From Lacinutrix sp. Hel_I_90 (lineage in GTDB: Bacteria; Bacteroidota; Bacteroidia; Flavobacteriales; Flavobacteriaceae), in NCBI RefSeq assembly GCF_000934685.1, contig NZ_JYNQ01000001.1, positions 558,001-622,000 on the forward strand: a stretch of 64,000 bases of DNA, given 5' to 3'. The translations under genes and the position numbers were made by a program. This document shows, piece by piece, positions 26,344 through 34,940 of this stretch (positions within the stretch are counted from its first letter, which is position 1; every line of letters starts with the position of its first letter). The notes beneath the pieces were generated by a model, which was not told the origin of the DNA, searched no databases, and saw only the letters and a program-made list of their open reading frames with translations.

Positions 26344-28575
26344 TTAATTAGCATCGATGACTCTAAATTGAGTTCTTCTATTTGCCAAGTGATCTCTTTC
26401 TGTACAAGAAACACCATCTGAACATCTATTCACTAATCTCGATTCACCATAACCATTAGAAACAATTCTAGAAGAATTAATACCTTTCGCGATTAGATAA
26501 TTCGTTACCGCTTGTGCTCTTCTTTCTGATAATGATTTGTTAGACGCAGCAGAACCTCTAGAGTCTGTGTGAGACGCAATCTCTACAGAAACACCATTAG
26601 ATAATACTGGTAATAATATGGCATCAATCTCTGCCTTAGCAGCAGGAGTTAACGTTGCAGATCCTAAGTTCCAATTTATATTAAGATCGTTGTACTCTAC
26701 TATTTTGCAGTTCACTTCTTTCCAAGTGGTTAAACCGCCCTTAGTTTGTAACACTTCCTTAGTGACCGTTTTATTGATTGCAGGAATAATTTCTGTTTCT
26801 ACTCTTGCATCACTGGCTAAAACCGTGCGTGTTAAAGGCATTGTTTTTTGGGGTATTTCAATTTCTACTGTTGTTGGAGGCGCGACCATTACAGTACGTT
26901 TCATCGTTTTCGTTACTGCTGGAATATCAACTGCACGTGTTGTTTCGGGTGATAAAACTGTTTTTTTAATTGTTATAGTCTCAGCAGGAACATCAATAGC
27001 TATTGCCTTAGGTGGACTTACCATTACTGTGCGCCTCATAGCTGCTGTTTTAGCAGGAATTTCTAAAACTTTAGTAGTCGCTGGTTGCGCCACAATAGTT
27101 CGTTTCATGGTCTTGGTTACGGCTGGAATCTCAACAACTCTTGTTGTTGGCGGTGTTACCATTACTGTTCTCTCAACTTGTTTAGTTACGGCTGGTACCT
27201 CTATAACTCTAGTTGTGGGTGGAGTTACCATTACTCTTTTAATAACTTCTTTGGTTACCGCAGGAATGTCAATAACCTTGGTCGTAGCTGGACTAATTAA
27301 AACCGTTTTCTTAACCCTTTTAGTTACCGCAGGAATTTCTATGATTTTAGTTGTTGCCGGTTGTGTCATCACCGTTTTCTCAACCATTTTAGTTACAGCA
27401 GGAATATCTATTACCCTAGTTTTAGCTGGTGTTATAACTACTTTTCTTGTATACGTTTCCATGCCACAATCTTCACTACTGGCATTAACAATATCACAAC
27501 CTGATCTAGTAAGCACTTGTGCATCAGCAGCTAAAACAGTCGTGTTTAAGGTAATATTTTGAGCGGGTACGTTTTTGTAACACCAATATCTACAATCGTT
27601 AGGATCACTAGACGCACAATCTACTGCAGGAGTATCACTCATTCCCCATTTAGCTGTTGCTGGCTTAACTTCAACAACCTGATAATCTGTAGCAAACTTT
27701 GCTGGCACTATCGTTAGCGCAGAGCCATATTCTCTTTTCTTATATGGCAAAGTCTCCGTTCCCCATTTTGCAGGAATAACTTCTAAACGTTGACCAGCGT
27801 CGGCTACCACAACTTCAACAGTTTCAGTTCCATATTGAGCAGGAACGATTTCTAATTTCGTTGTTGCTGGTTGCACAACAACTTCAACAGTTTCAGTTCC
27901 CCATTTTGCAGGAACAACTTCCATACGCTGTCCAGCATCAGTAACAACAACTACTTCGGCCCTGGTTTCATATTTTGCAGGAACTGGTTCTAATTTTTGA
28001 TACGCTTCTTGAACAACAATAGTCTCTGTTCTTGTTTCATATTGTGCAGGCACAACTTCTAAACGCTGACTAGCTTCCTGAACAACAACTTCAAAAATTT
28101 CAGTTCCCATTTTAGCAGGCACTACTGATAGTGTTTGTCCGGCATCTTCAGACGTCACTTCAAAAATTTGTGTTGCATATTTAGCAGGAATAACTGATAA
28201 TTCTTGGTAACCTACTTTTGTTACCATTTCTTCGGTTGTGATATCTATTGTACCAGCAACTTTTTCAAGCCTTTGCGCTGGTCCTTTTACTTCAACCTCA
28301 AAAGTTTGAGTTTCATATTTTGCAGGAATAACTGATAATTCTGTTCCCGCAGATTGAACCACTACTTCTTCGTTTTCTGTCCTGTATTGCGCAGGTACGA
28401 CCTTTAGTTTTTTGTATGCTGGAGCTACCTGGATTGACACATCTTGATTCACCCATACGTCTGGTGTTATACATCGAACGTAACATTTTCCTGGTTCAGG
28501 ATTTGTTGGTAAATCTTGTGCAAATGTAATAGTGCACATGACAAAAGACAATAATGTTAGTAATACTTTTTTCAT
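26344..28575 (-). CDS. OmpA-family protein with two arrays of 23-residue repeats
   Basis: A 743-residue exported protein (signal peptide to ~19, ending TFAQ). It has four parts. Residues ~57-303 hold about eleven 23-residue units centred on VPAKYETxxEVVVV. Residues ~310-375 are a Cys-rich linker. Residues ~381-603 hold ten further 23-residue units centred on TTKVIDIPAVTKxVxxTVMV. Residues ~630-743 are an OmpA C-terminal domain (IASHTDSRGSAASNKSLSERRAQAV, NRRTQFRV) that should bind peptidoglycan. The repeats probably form an extended stalk or fibre anchored to the wall. No N-terminal barrel is visible. It stands alone with its own terminator. Confidence 0.88.
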   Translation of the reverse strand: MKKVLLTLLSFVMCTITFAQDLPTNPEPGKCYVRCITPDVWVNQDVSIQVAPAYKKLKVVPAQYRTENEEVVVQSAGTELSVIPAKYETQTFEVEVKGPAQRLEKVAGTIDITTEEMVTKVGYQELSVIPAKYATQIFEVTSEDAGQTLSVVPAKMGTEIFEVVVQEASQRLEVVPAQYETRTETIVVQEAYQKLEPVPAKYETRAEVVVVTDAGQRMEVVPAKWGTETVEVVVQPATTKLEIVPAQYGTETVEVVVADAGQRLEVIPAKWGTETLPYKKREYGSALTIVPAKFATDYQVVEVKPATAKWGMSDTPAVDCASSDPNDCRYWCYKNVPAQNITLNTTVLAADAQVLTRSGCDIVNASSEDCGMETYTRKVVITPAKTRVIDIPAVTKMVEKTVMTQPATTKIIEIPAVTKRVKKTVLISPATTKVIDIPAVTKEVIKRVMVTPPTTRVIEVPAVTKQVERTVMVTPPTTRVVEIPAVTKTMKRTIVAQPATTKVLEIPAKTAAMRRTVMVSPPKAIAIDVPAETITIKKTVLSPETTRAVDIPAVTKTMKRTVMVAPPTTVEIEIPQKTMPLTRTVLASDARVETEIIPAINKTVTKEVLQTKGGLTTWKEVNCKIVEYNDLNINWNLGSATLTPAAKAEIDAILLPVLSNGVSVEIASHTDSRGSAASNKSLSERRAQAVTNYLIAKGINSSRIVSNGYGESRLVNRCSDGVSCTERDHLANRRTQFRVIDAN
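26767..27435 (-). repeat. Repeat array 2: ten 69-base (23-residue) units
   Basis: The proline of the IPAVT core falls at residues 392, 415, 438, 461, 484, 507, 530, 552, 575 and 598, so the period is 23 residues with one unit of 22. Confidence 0.85.
27667..28407 (-). repeat. Repeat array 1: about eleven 69-base (23-residue) units
   Basis: The VPAKY-like core starts at residues ~59, 82, 105 (degenerate), 128, 151, 174, 197, 220, 243, 266 and 289, an exact 23-residue period. Confidence 0.85.
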
Positions 28576-28798
28576 CTTAGTTGAGATTTAAATGGTTAAT
28601 TTTAACGTTTAAGACCCTAAAAGAGACTTAAAGCCTCTCCTACTAATTTCGCATAAAATTGGATGGAATCAAACTCTGTTACCCTTTTATTAACTAAATA
28701 CAGACAAGAATTCGATGAAGCGCATATAATTACGCTAAAAAATATAGTAATAACATTAATGCCTAAAAATCAGATATTTATAAAGCAAATAAGTTGTT

Positions 28799-29818
28799 TT
28801 ATAGAGCACTTAATAAGTTTAAAAAGACATTGTGCATCTCATTATTATAATCCAAATGTGTAACAATTCTAAGTTTTCCTTGTCCCAAATTACTTATAAG
28901 AATATTCTTGCTTTTTAGTGTTTCAAGGAATTTTTTCTCACTTGCTTCAGCATGCAAGCTAAAAATAACAATGTTTGTTTCTACAGGTTCTACTTTATTT
29001 ACATAAGGTATATTTTTTATAGCAGATGCAATTTCCTTGGCCTTTTTATGATCCTCTTTTAGAATTTCAATATTATGGTCTAAAGCGTATAGACCAGCGG
29101 CTGCCAAATAGCCAACTTGTCGCATACCACCACCAAGAATTTTTCTAATTCTAATGGCATTTTTCATTAATGGCTCATCGCCAATCAACACAGAACCTAC
29201 CGGACACCCTAATCCTTTACTTAAACAAACAGAAATAGTATCAAAAAGATTTCCATAATCGTGGGTCGTTTCCTCTTTTGCAACTAAAGCATTCCAAAAA
29301 CGCGCACCATCTAAATGCAGTCCCAAATTATGGGTATCACAAACCTTACGAATTTTTACCAATTCACTAAAATCCCAACAGGCGCCCCCGCCTTTATTGG
29401 TTGTATTTTCCACTTCCACTAAGGTGGTTAGCGGGCTATGGTAAAAATCCGGGGGATTTATAGCGGCTTCAACCTGCGCTGCCGTAAACATCCCTCTGTC
29501 TCCATCTATTAATTTACAGGAGACCCCGCTATTAAATGAAGCACCACCGCCTTCATAATTAAAAATATGAGCATATTTATCACAAATCACCTGATCTCCA
29601 GGGTTAGTATGTAATTTAATTGCGGTTTGATTAGCCATTGTTCCGCTAGGAAAAAATAAGGCATGGGATTTATTAAACAGCTTCGCTAAACGTTGTTCTA
29701 AAGCATTTACAGTGGCGTCTTCCTTATAAACATCATCTCCTACTTTGGCCTGCTGCATGGCTTCTAACATTCCCTTCGAGGGTTTTGTTACGGTATCACT
29801 TCTTAAATCTATTATCAT
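28799..29818 (-). CDS. ltaE: Threonine aldolase family PLP enzyme (low-specificity L-threonine aldolase)
   Basis: A 339-residue protein starting IDLRSDTVTKPSKGMLEAM, the diagnostic opening of the threonine aldolase/beta-eliminating lyase family. PLP-site features are FFPSGTMANQTAI, the Asp in LHLDGARFWNA, and the Lys in VCLSKGLGCPVGS. It cleaves L-threonine and L-allo-threonine to glycine and acetaldehyde. It is divergent from prfB with a 184-base gap. Confidence 0.9.
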   Translation of the reverse strand: MIIDLRSDTVTKPSKGMLEAMQQAKVGDDVYKEDATVNALEQRLAKLFNKSHALFFPSGTMANQTAIKLHTNPGDQVICDKYAHIFNYEGGGASFNSGVSCKLIDGDRGMFTAAQVEAAINPPDFYHSPLTTLVEVENTTNKGGGACWDFSELVKIRKVCDTHNLGLHLDGARFWNALVAKEETTHDYGNLFDTISVCLSKGLGCPVGSVLIGDEPLMKNAIRIRKILGGGMRQVGYLAAAGLYALDHNIEILKEDHKKAKEIASAIKNIPYVNKVEPVETNIVIFSLHAEASEKKFLETLKSKNILISNLGQGKLRIVTHLDYNNEMHNVFLNLLSAL

Positions 29819-29977
29819 CTATTTATTTTATTGTTTTTCGTTATAAATCACTTCTTAAAGGTTACTAATCAAACTTTTACCTTACACCCGTTTCAATAGG
29901 TGCGTATCCTATTCAAATATTTAAGCATAAAACTATAAAATAACTACCTAATACTTTTCAAATCTTGCTATTAATTC

Positions 29978-29985
29978 TATTTTTG
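29978..29985 (+). promoter_or_regulatory. Candidate -7 element for prfB
   Basis: TATTTTTG, full TAnnTTTG match, 17 bases before the prfB ATG at 30003. Confidence 0.45.
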
Positions 29986-30002
29986 TTTTAAACTACAACA
30001 CC

Positions 30003-31110
30003 ATGATTACATCAGATCAAATTAAAGATCTTTCACACCGCCTTACTGAGCTAAGGCAATATCTTTGACATTGATGCCAAACGTATAGAAATTCAGAACG
30101 AAGAAGAGCAAACCTTTGATCCCAATTTCTGGAATGACTCGAAAGCTGCTGAAGCGATAATGAAATCGTTACGGGAGCAAAAAAAATGGGTTGAAGATTA
30201 TAACAATGCCCAAACACTGGTCGAAGATTTAGAGGTTATTTACGACTTTTATAAAGAGGACGAAGCTACGGCTAGCGATGTAGAAACGCGTTATAAAAAG
30301 GCGTTTGCTGCCATTGAGGATTTAGAATTCAAAAACATGCTGTCTGATGAAGGCGACAAACTTAGTGCTGTACTTCAAATTACAGCTGGTGCTGGTGGTA
30401 CAGAAAGCTGTGATTGGGCGAGCATGCTTATGCGCATGTATTTGATGTATGCCGAAAAAAATGGCTTTAAAGTCAAAGAGCTTAACTTACAAGAAGGCGA
30501 TGTTACTGGAATAAAAACAGTAACTTTAGAAATTGAAGGCCTGTATGCATTTGGCTGGCTTAAAGGTGAAAATGGGGTGCATCGCTTAGTCCGCATTTCG
30601 CCTTTTGATAGTAATGCGAAACGACACACAAGTTTTGCTTCTGTTTATGTGTATCCTTTGGTTGACGATTCTATCGAAATAGATATTAATCCAGCTGATA
30701 TTGAAATTACTACCGCACGTTCCAGTGGTGCTGGTGGACAAAATGTAAACAAAGTAGAAACTAAGGTGCAATTAACCCACAAACCTTCTGGTATACAAAT
30801 ATCATGCAGCGAAACGCGCTCTCAACATGATAACAGATCGCGTGCAATGCAAATGCTAAAATCGCAATTGTATGAAATTGAACTCCAAAAGCAATTAGCA
30901 CAACGCGAGGATATAGAAGCTGAGAAAATGAAGATTGAATGGGGGAGTCAAATTCGTAATTACGTCATGCATCCTTATAAATTAGTTAAAGATGTGCGCT
31001 CATCACATGAAACTGGTAATGTAGATGCTGTTATGGATGGCGACATTACGCCATTTTTGAAAGCCTATCTTATGATGATGGGACAACAAGACAAAGACAA
31101 CGAATTGTAA
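30003..31110 (+). CDS. prfB: Peptide chain release factor 2, expressed through a programmed +1 frameshift
   Basis: Translation starts at 30003 ([21 protein letters not shown]), meets an in-frame TGA at 30066-30068, and continues in the +1 frame from GAC at 30067 ([15 protein letters not shown]). The coding sequence is 30003-30065 joined to 30067-31110, 368 residues, matching the usual RF2 length. The anticodon-like SPF tripeptide is in [12 protein letters not shown] and the catalytic GGQ is in [13 protein letters not shown], so it should read UGA and UAA. Cells low in RF2 pause at the UGA and shift, which autoregulates the gene. An annotation starting at the internal ATG at 30160 would miss the first ~52 residues. 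Confidence 0.95.
30063..30069 (+). other. prfB: prfB programmed frameshift site CTTTGAC
   Basis: CTT TGA C is the canonical slippery site: tRNA-Leu slips from CUU to UUU while UGA waits for RF2. Upstream, TAAGG at 30052-30056 is a weak Shine-Dalgarno-like stimulator, shorter than the AGGGGG of E. coli. Confidence 0.93.
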
Positions 31111-31174
31111 TTAGTAATAACAGGATTTCCATTTTATGGAAATAAAAAGCACCCCGCTTTCTCGGGAAATAAAT

Positions 31175-31522
31175 ATGTTAAAAATATACCATAATCCAAG
31201 ATGCAGTAAGTCTAGAGAAGGCTTAGCTATTTTAGAAGCCTCAGGCAAGACCTTTGAAGTCATAAAATATTTAAATGACCATTTTACAGCTAAAACATTA
31301 TCAGAGGTCATTACTCTACTAGAAATAGACCCGATTGATTTGGTTAGAAAAAATGAAAGTATTTGGAAAGAAGAGTATAAACATTTAAATTTAACCCCTC
31401 AAGAGGTTGTTGATGCGATGGTTAAGCACCCAAAGCTTATTGAAAGACCAATAGTTACTAATAAAGATAAAGCAGTAATTGGTCGCCCACCAGAATCCAT
31501 AAAACAAATTTTAAACCTATGA
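31175..31522 (+). CDS. ArsC-family protein (glutaredoxin-dependent arsenate reductase-like)
   Basis: 115 residues from the ATG at 31175 (MLKIYHNPRCSKSREG), the standard ArsC start; an ATG 39 bases upstream adds an unrelated leader. The catalytic Cys10 is in HNPRCSKS. The second half contains the family motif LIERPIVTNKDKAVIGRPPE, with conserved Arg residues. ArsC reduces arsenate with glutathione/glutaredoxin, but no ars operon is nearby, so an Spx/YffB-like thiol role is also possible. A shorter paralogue lies 69 bases downstream. Confidence 0.85.
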   Translation: MLKIYHNPRCSKSREGLAILEASGKTFEVIKYLNDHFTAKTLSEVITLLEIDPIDLVRKNESIWKEEYKHLNLTPQEVVDAMVKHPKLIERPIVTNKDKAVIGRPPESIKQILNL

Positions 31523-31591
31523 AAAAAATAAGAGCTACCCTTAACTAGCTTTCTCTGATTATTAGCAAAACCCCATAAAAATAACTAACGA

Positions 31592-31948
31592 ATGATAGTG
31601 ATATATCACAATCCAGATTCTATAGAGTCAAACAAATGCATCGAAATTTTAGAAACCAGTAAACACAATCATCAAGTCATTAAATATTACGACAAAGCAC
31701 TTGATAAGGAAAAACTGATAAAAATAATTAATCTACTTAAAATCTCTCCATTAGAACTTATAAGGACAGAAGAAAAACTTTGGATTGAAAAATTTAAACA
31801 CCTTATAATCGCTGGTATTGAGTTTTCAAATGACGAACTTATAGATATCATGATTAGTCACCCTCAGCTCATAGAGCGTCCCATTATAATAAATGGTGAA
31901 AGAGCAGTAATTGGGAAACCGCCTAAAAAGATATTTGATATTTTGTAG
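31592..31948 (+). CDS. ArsC-like paralogue lacking the catalytic cysteine
   Basis: A 118-residue protein, clearly a tandem paralogue of the preceding gene: IYHNPDSIESNK against IYHNPRCSKSRE, SPLELIRTEEKLW against DPIDLVRKNESIW, and LIERPIIINGERAVIGKPPK against LIERPIVTNKDKAVIGRPPE. The catalytic Cys10 is Ser10 and the neighbouring Arg9 is Asp9, so reductase activity by the known mechanism is unlikely. The frame is intact and the C-terminal motif is conserved, which suggests a retained, non-catalytic role. It may be co-transcribed with its neighbour. Confidence 0.8.
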   Translation: MIVIYHNPDSIESNKCIEILETSKHNHQVIKYYDKALDKEKLIKIINLLKISPLELIRTEEKLWIEKFKHLIIAGIEFSNDELIDIMISHPQLIERPIIINGERAVIGKPPKKIFDIL

Positions 31949-32023
31949 TAAAACACGGACTTGAATACTTTTTAAGCTTTGTTAATTAACATACATTTAA
32001 CCAAAGCCGTTTAAACCATACTT

Positions 32024-32031
32024 TATTTTTG
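32024..32031 (+). promoter_or_regulatory. Candidate -7 element for the TonB-type receptor gene
   Basis: TATTTTTG, full TAnnTTTG match, 24 bases before the ATG at 32056. Confidence 0.45.
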
Positions 32032-32055
32032 CAGTCTTATTGCAAAACTTAAAAT

Positions 32056-34473
32056 ATGTATAAAACTATTACAATCGCTTTTCTTTTATTTTTCTCTTTA
32101 AATTTAATTGCTCAAAATACTCAAGAAGAAGTCACCATTTCTGGTAAAATCCTTGAAGAATCATCAAAAGCACCATTAGAATACGCTACCATCATTTTTG
32201 ATAATAAAAATGATGCAAAAGTAATAACTGGTGGTATTACAAATCGAAATGGTGAATACGCCATACAAGTACAAACGGGAAACTATAGCGTAAGCATAGA
32301 GTATATTGGATACAAAACGGTATCTCTAGGCGATAAGCGTATTACAAAAGATGAAAATTACGGCACAATTTATTTAGAAGAAAGTGCTGAAGCATTAGAA
32401 GGTGTAGAACTTATTGCCGAAACGACCACAGTAGAAATAAAACTCGATAAAAAAATATATAATGTTGGTAAAGACTTAACCGTTCGTGGTGGTACGGTAA
32501 GTGATGTTTTAGACAATGTACCGTCAGTTTCTGTAGATGTTGAAGGTAATGTTGCTTTACGGGGAAATGACAACGTACGTATTTTAATAAACGGAAAACC
32601 CTCGGGATTAGTCGGTTTAAATTCTACTGAAGCATTAAGACAACTTCCTGCGGAATCTATTGAGCGTGTTGAAGTCATCACTTCTCCATCTGCCAGGTAT
32701 GACGCAGAAGGAACGGGGGGAATTATTAATATAATTTTACGTAGAAGTAAGTTACAAGGTCTTAATGGCGCGATAACTACAAATGTAGGTTACAATCCTT
32801 CCGCAGGAATTAACGGAAACATTAACTACCGAACCGGAGACCTAAATATTTTCAGTACTACAGGATATAGCTATAGGGAAGTGCCTGGAAACTCAAACTC
32901 TTCCACTCAATTCAATTCCACCGGAGAATTTCTGGATGAAAATAACACCTATGACAGAAAAAGAAAAGGATTAACTTCTAATTTTGGAATAGAATGGTAT
33001 GTTAATGATTCCGCATCTTTAACAACTTCTATTCTTTATAGAGACGGTGATGACAAAGACGTAAACACAAACACTTTAAAACGTTACGATAGTAATCGGA
33101 ATCTACTATCTACCACAATCCGCCTGGATCCTGAGACTGAAATAGACAAAACCATTCAATATGCGTTGAATTTTCAAAAAAACTTTAGCGATAGTGGTCA
33201 TGCGTTAACTTTTGATTTTCAATATGAAGATAGTCAGGAAGATCAAAACTCCCTCATACAGGTAAATAATATTATAACGAATGATATAAAGACATTAGAA
33301 GACCAAAGTCAAATATTATTGCAATCTGATTACGTGTTACCAATTGGAGAAAATAGTCAATTTGAAGCTGGCTATAGAGGGAATTTTGATACAACATCTA
33401 CTGATTTAGACGTTGAAACTTTAGATGAGAACACTAGCACCTTAGAGATTGATACGGGATTAACAAATCAATTAAACTTTAAACAATATGTAAATGCTGT
33501 ATATAGCCAATATGGAAGTAAATTTGGGAGTTTTTCCTTTTTATTAGGGCTAAGATTAGAAAATACAAGAATTACAATAGATCAACCTACATCTGGATCT
33601 TTAAATAAAAAGAATTTTACAGGTTTGTTTCCAACTGTAAATCTAAACTATGAATTTACAGAAGATGAAAGTATAACTTTAGGTTATGCGAGAAGATTGA
33701 GACGAGCAAGAGGTTATTTTTTGAATCCGTTTCGTTCATTTTCCAGTGCTACAAACTTCTTTCAGGGAAATCCAGACTTGAATCCAAGCTACTCTGGACA
33801 ATTTGATCTGGGCTACATCAAGCGGTTTGGTAAATTCACGTTTAACTCCTCTGCGTACTATTCACATGCAACAGATGGTTTTAACTTTGTTAGCTTTGAT
33901 ACTGGTGAATTTGCAAACGTAGATGGAGAGCAATTGCCAATCATTGTGCGCACGCCAATTAATTTAGCTACAGAAGATCGCTATGGTTTTGAATTTACGT
34001 TAACTTATAATCCATCAAGAAAATGGAGGGTAAATGGTAACTTTAACTTTTTCCAAAATGAAACAAAAGGGACGACACCAAACGGTCTGTCCTTAGACAA
34101 CACTAATAACAGTTGGTTTGCTAGAATAAGTAACAAATATACTTTGCCTGGCGCTGTAGACTGGCAAACTAACCTTGATTATAGAGGACCAAATGCTGAT
34201 GCACAAAGTCAAACCGAAGGTATTTTTACAACAACGATGGCCTTTAGTAAGGATTTGTTTAATGAAAGTGCATCAATAGCGTTTAATGTTAACGATTTGT
34301 TTAATAGTCGAAAACGTCAACAAACGACCACTACTCCAACATTTACTGCCTTTAGCGAATTTCAATGGAGAGAACGTAGCTTTAATTTATCGTTTACTTA
34401 TAGATTCAATCAGAAAAAGAAGCAAGAACGCCGTGGTGACTATGGAGGTGGTGATGAAGGTTTTGAAGGCTAA
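32056..34473 (+). CDS. Outer-membrane beta-barrel family protein (TonB-dependent receptor-like, OMP_b-brl_3)
   Basis: An 805-residue protein with signal peptide (ending LNLIAQ). A carboxypeptidase regulatory-like domain follows (~25-110, VTISGKILEESSKAPLEYATI, GNYSVSIEYIGYK), then a plug domain (~130-220, VRGGTVSDVLDNVPSVSVD, GNDNVRILINGKPSGLVG, SARYDAEGTGGIINI) and a large barrel to the C-terminus. This is the OMP_b-brl_3 subgroup, which resembles TonB receptors but whose substrates are mostly unknown. There is no SusD, sigma or FecR neighbour. The tail is basic and Gly-rich (KKKQERRGDYGGGDEG). Confidence 0.9.
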   Translation: MYKTITIAFLLFFSLNLIAQNTQEEVTISGKILEESSKAPLEYATIIFDNKNDAKVITGGITNRNGEYAIQVQTGNYSVSIEYIGYKTVSLGDKRITKDENYGTIYLEESAEALEGVELIAETTTVEIKLDKKIYNVGKDLTVRGGTVSDVLDNVPSVSVDVEGNVALRGNDNVRILINGKPSGLVGLNSTEALRQLPAESIERVEVITSPSARYDAEGTGGIINIILRRSKLQGLNGAITTNVGYNPSAGINGNINYRTGDLNIFSTTGYSYREVPGNSNSSTQFNSTGEFLDENNTYDRKRKGLTSNFGIEWYVNDSASLTTSILYRDGDDKDVNTNTLKRYDSNRNLLSTTIRLDPETEIDKTIQYALNFQKNFSDSGHALTFDFQYEDSQEDQNSLIQVNNIITNDIKTLEDQSQILLQSDYVLPIGENSQFEAGYRGNFDTTSTDLDVETLDENTSTLEIDTGLTNQLNFKQYVNAVYSQYGSKFGSFSFLLGLRLENTRITIDQPTSGSLNKKNFTGLFPTVNLNYEFTEDESITLGYARRLRRARGYFLNPFRSFSSATNFFQGNPDLNPSYSGQFDLGYIKRFGKFTFNSSAYYSHATDGFNFVSFDTGEFANVDGEQLPIIVRTPINLATEDRYGFEFTLTYNPSRKWRVNGNFNFFQNETKGTTPNGLSLDNTNNSWFARISNKYTLPGAVDWQTNLDYRGPNADAQSQTEGIFTTTMAFSKDLFNESASIAFNVNDLFNSRKRQQTTTTPTFTAFSEFQWRERSFNLSFTYRFNQKKKQERRGDYGGGDEGFEG

Positions 34474-34568
34474 ATTTTTTGTTTACAACAGTAAGCAGTG
34501 CTTACTCATTAAAAAAAAAGCCAACAGCCCAGGTTTTAAAATCACTTAGTACAAAGAGTAAAAAAAAT

Positions 34569-34604
34569 AAAAGGGGAAATTCAGTTTGAATTTCCCCTTT
34601 TTTA
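34569..34604. terminator. Bidirectional terminator
   Basis: AAAAGGGGAAATTC and GAATTTCCCCTTTT form a 14-pair stem with loop AGTTT and flanking A/T runs. It follows the receptor gene and also the small minus-strand gene ending at 34624. Confidence 0.8.
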
Positions 34605-34623
34605 TATCGTAAAATAAAGCTAA

Positions 34624-34797
34624 CTACTCGTTACGCTTCGCTTTTTTTTCTTCTCTCATTTCTTTAAGACGCTCAATTAAACTGCCGCCAATCCAGTAAG
34701 GAATAACAAAAGTTAATAAAAATATCATCAACCAAAAACCTATGGTTAAGATGGTTAAGAATGCTAAAAAGCCTAAATATTGGTCAAATTCGAACAT
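34624..34797 (-). CDS. Small single-helix membrane protein (57 residues)
   Basis: The frame runs from the ATG at 34797 to the TAG at 34624 and encodes MFEFDQYLGFLAFLTILTIG, continuing with FWLMIFLLTF and a basic tail IERLKEMREEKKAKRNE. One long or two short hydrophobic helices (residues ~8-37) are followed by a charged amphipathic helix. The hydrophobic/basic layout, good codon structure and the terminator just downstream support a real gene despite its size. Function is unknown; short membrane proteins of this kind are widespread in Flavobacteriaceae. Confidence 0.65.
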   Translation of the reverse strand: MFEFDQYLGFLAFLTILTIGFWLMIFLLTFVIPYWIGGSLIERLKEMREEKKAKRNE

Positions 34798-34940
34798 AAT
34801 TGCTAGTGTCTTGTTTTAAATCTACAGCAAAGATAAGTTAAACTGTTTTTTTACACAATATAAAGTTTGTAATTATTAACAGAGTTGTTAAGAAGCAGCA
34901 TTCTTTCTTAAAAAAAAAACCAACTTGGGTAAAAACGCGT

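Noticed and set aside
26618-27562. A 314-codon open frame on the plus strand opposite the OmpA repeat protein
   Set aside because: It is the antisense shadow of the second 69-base repeat array: a repeat whose period is a multiple of three keeps the opposite strand open. The product is a repetitive Val/Ala/Thr string without a plausible start or family.
28663-28863. A 66-codon plus-strand frame downstream of threonine aldolase
   Set aside because: It needs a TTG start, overlaps the end of the aldolase gene on the other strand, and has no recognisable feature.
31136-31174. Upstream ATG extending the first ArsC-like protein by 13 residues
   Set aside because: The extension (MEIKSTPLSREIN) is not part of the ArsC fold, which begins at MLKIYHNPRC; the paralogue also starts at the equivalent position.
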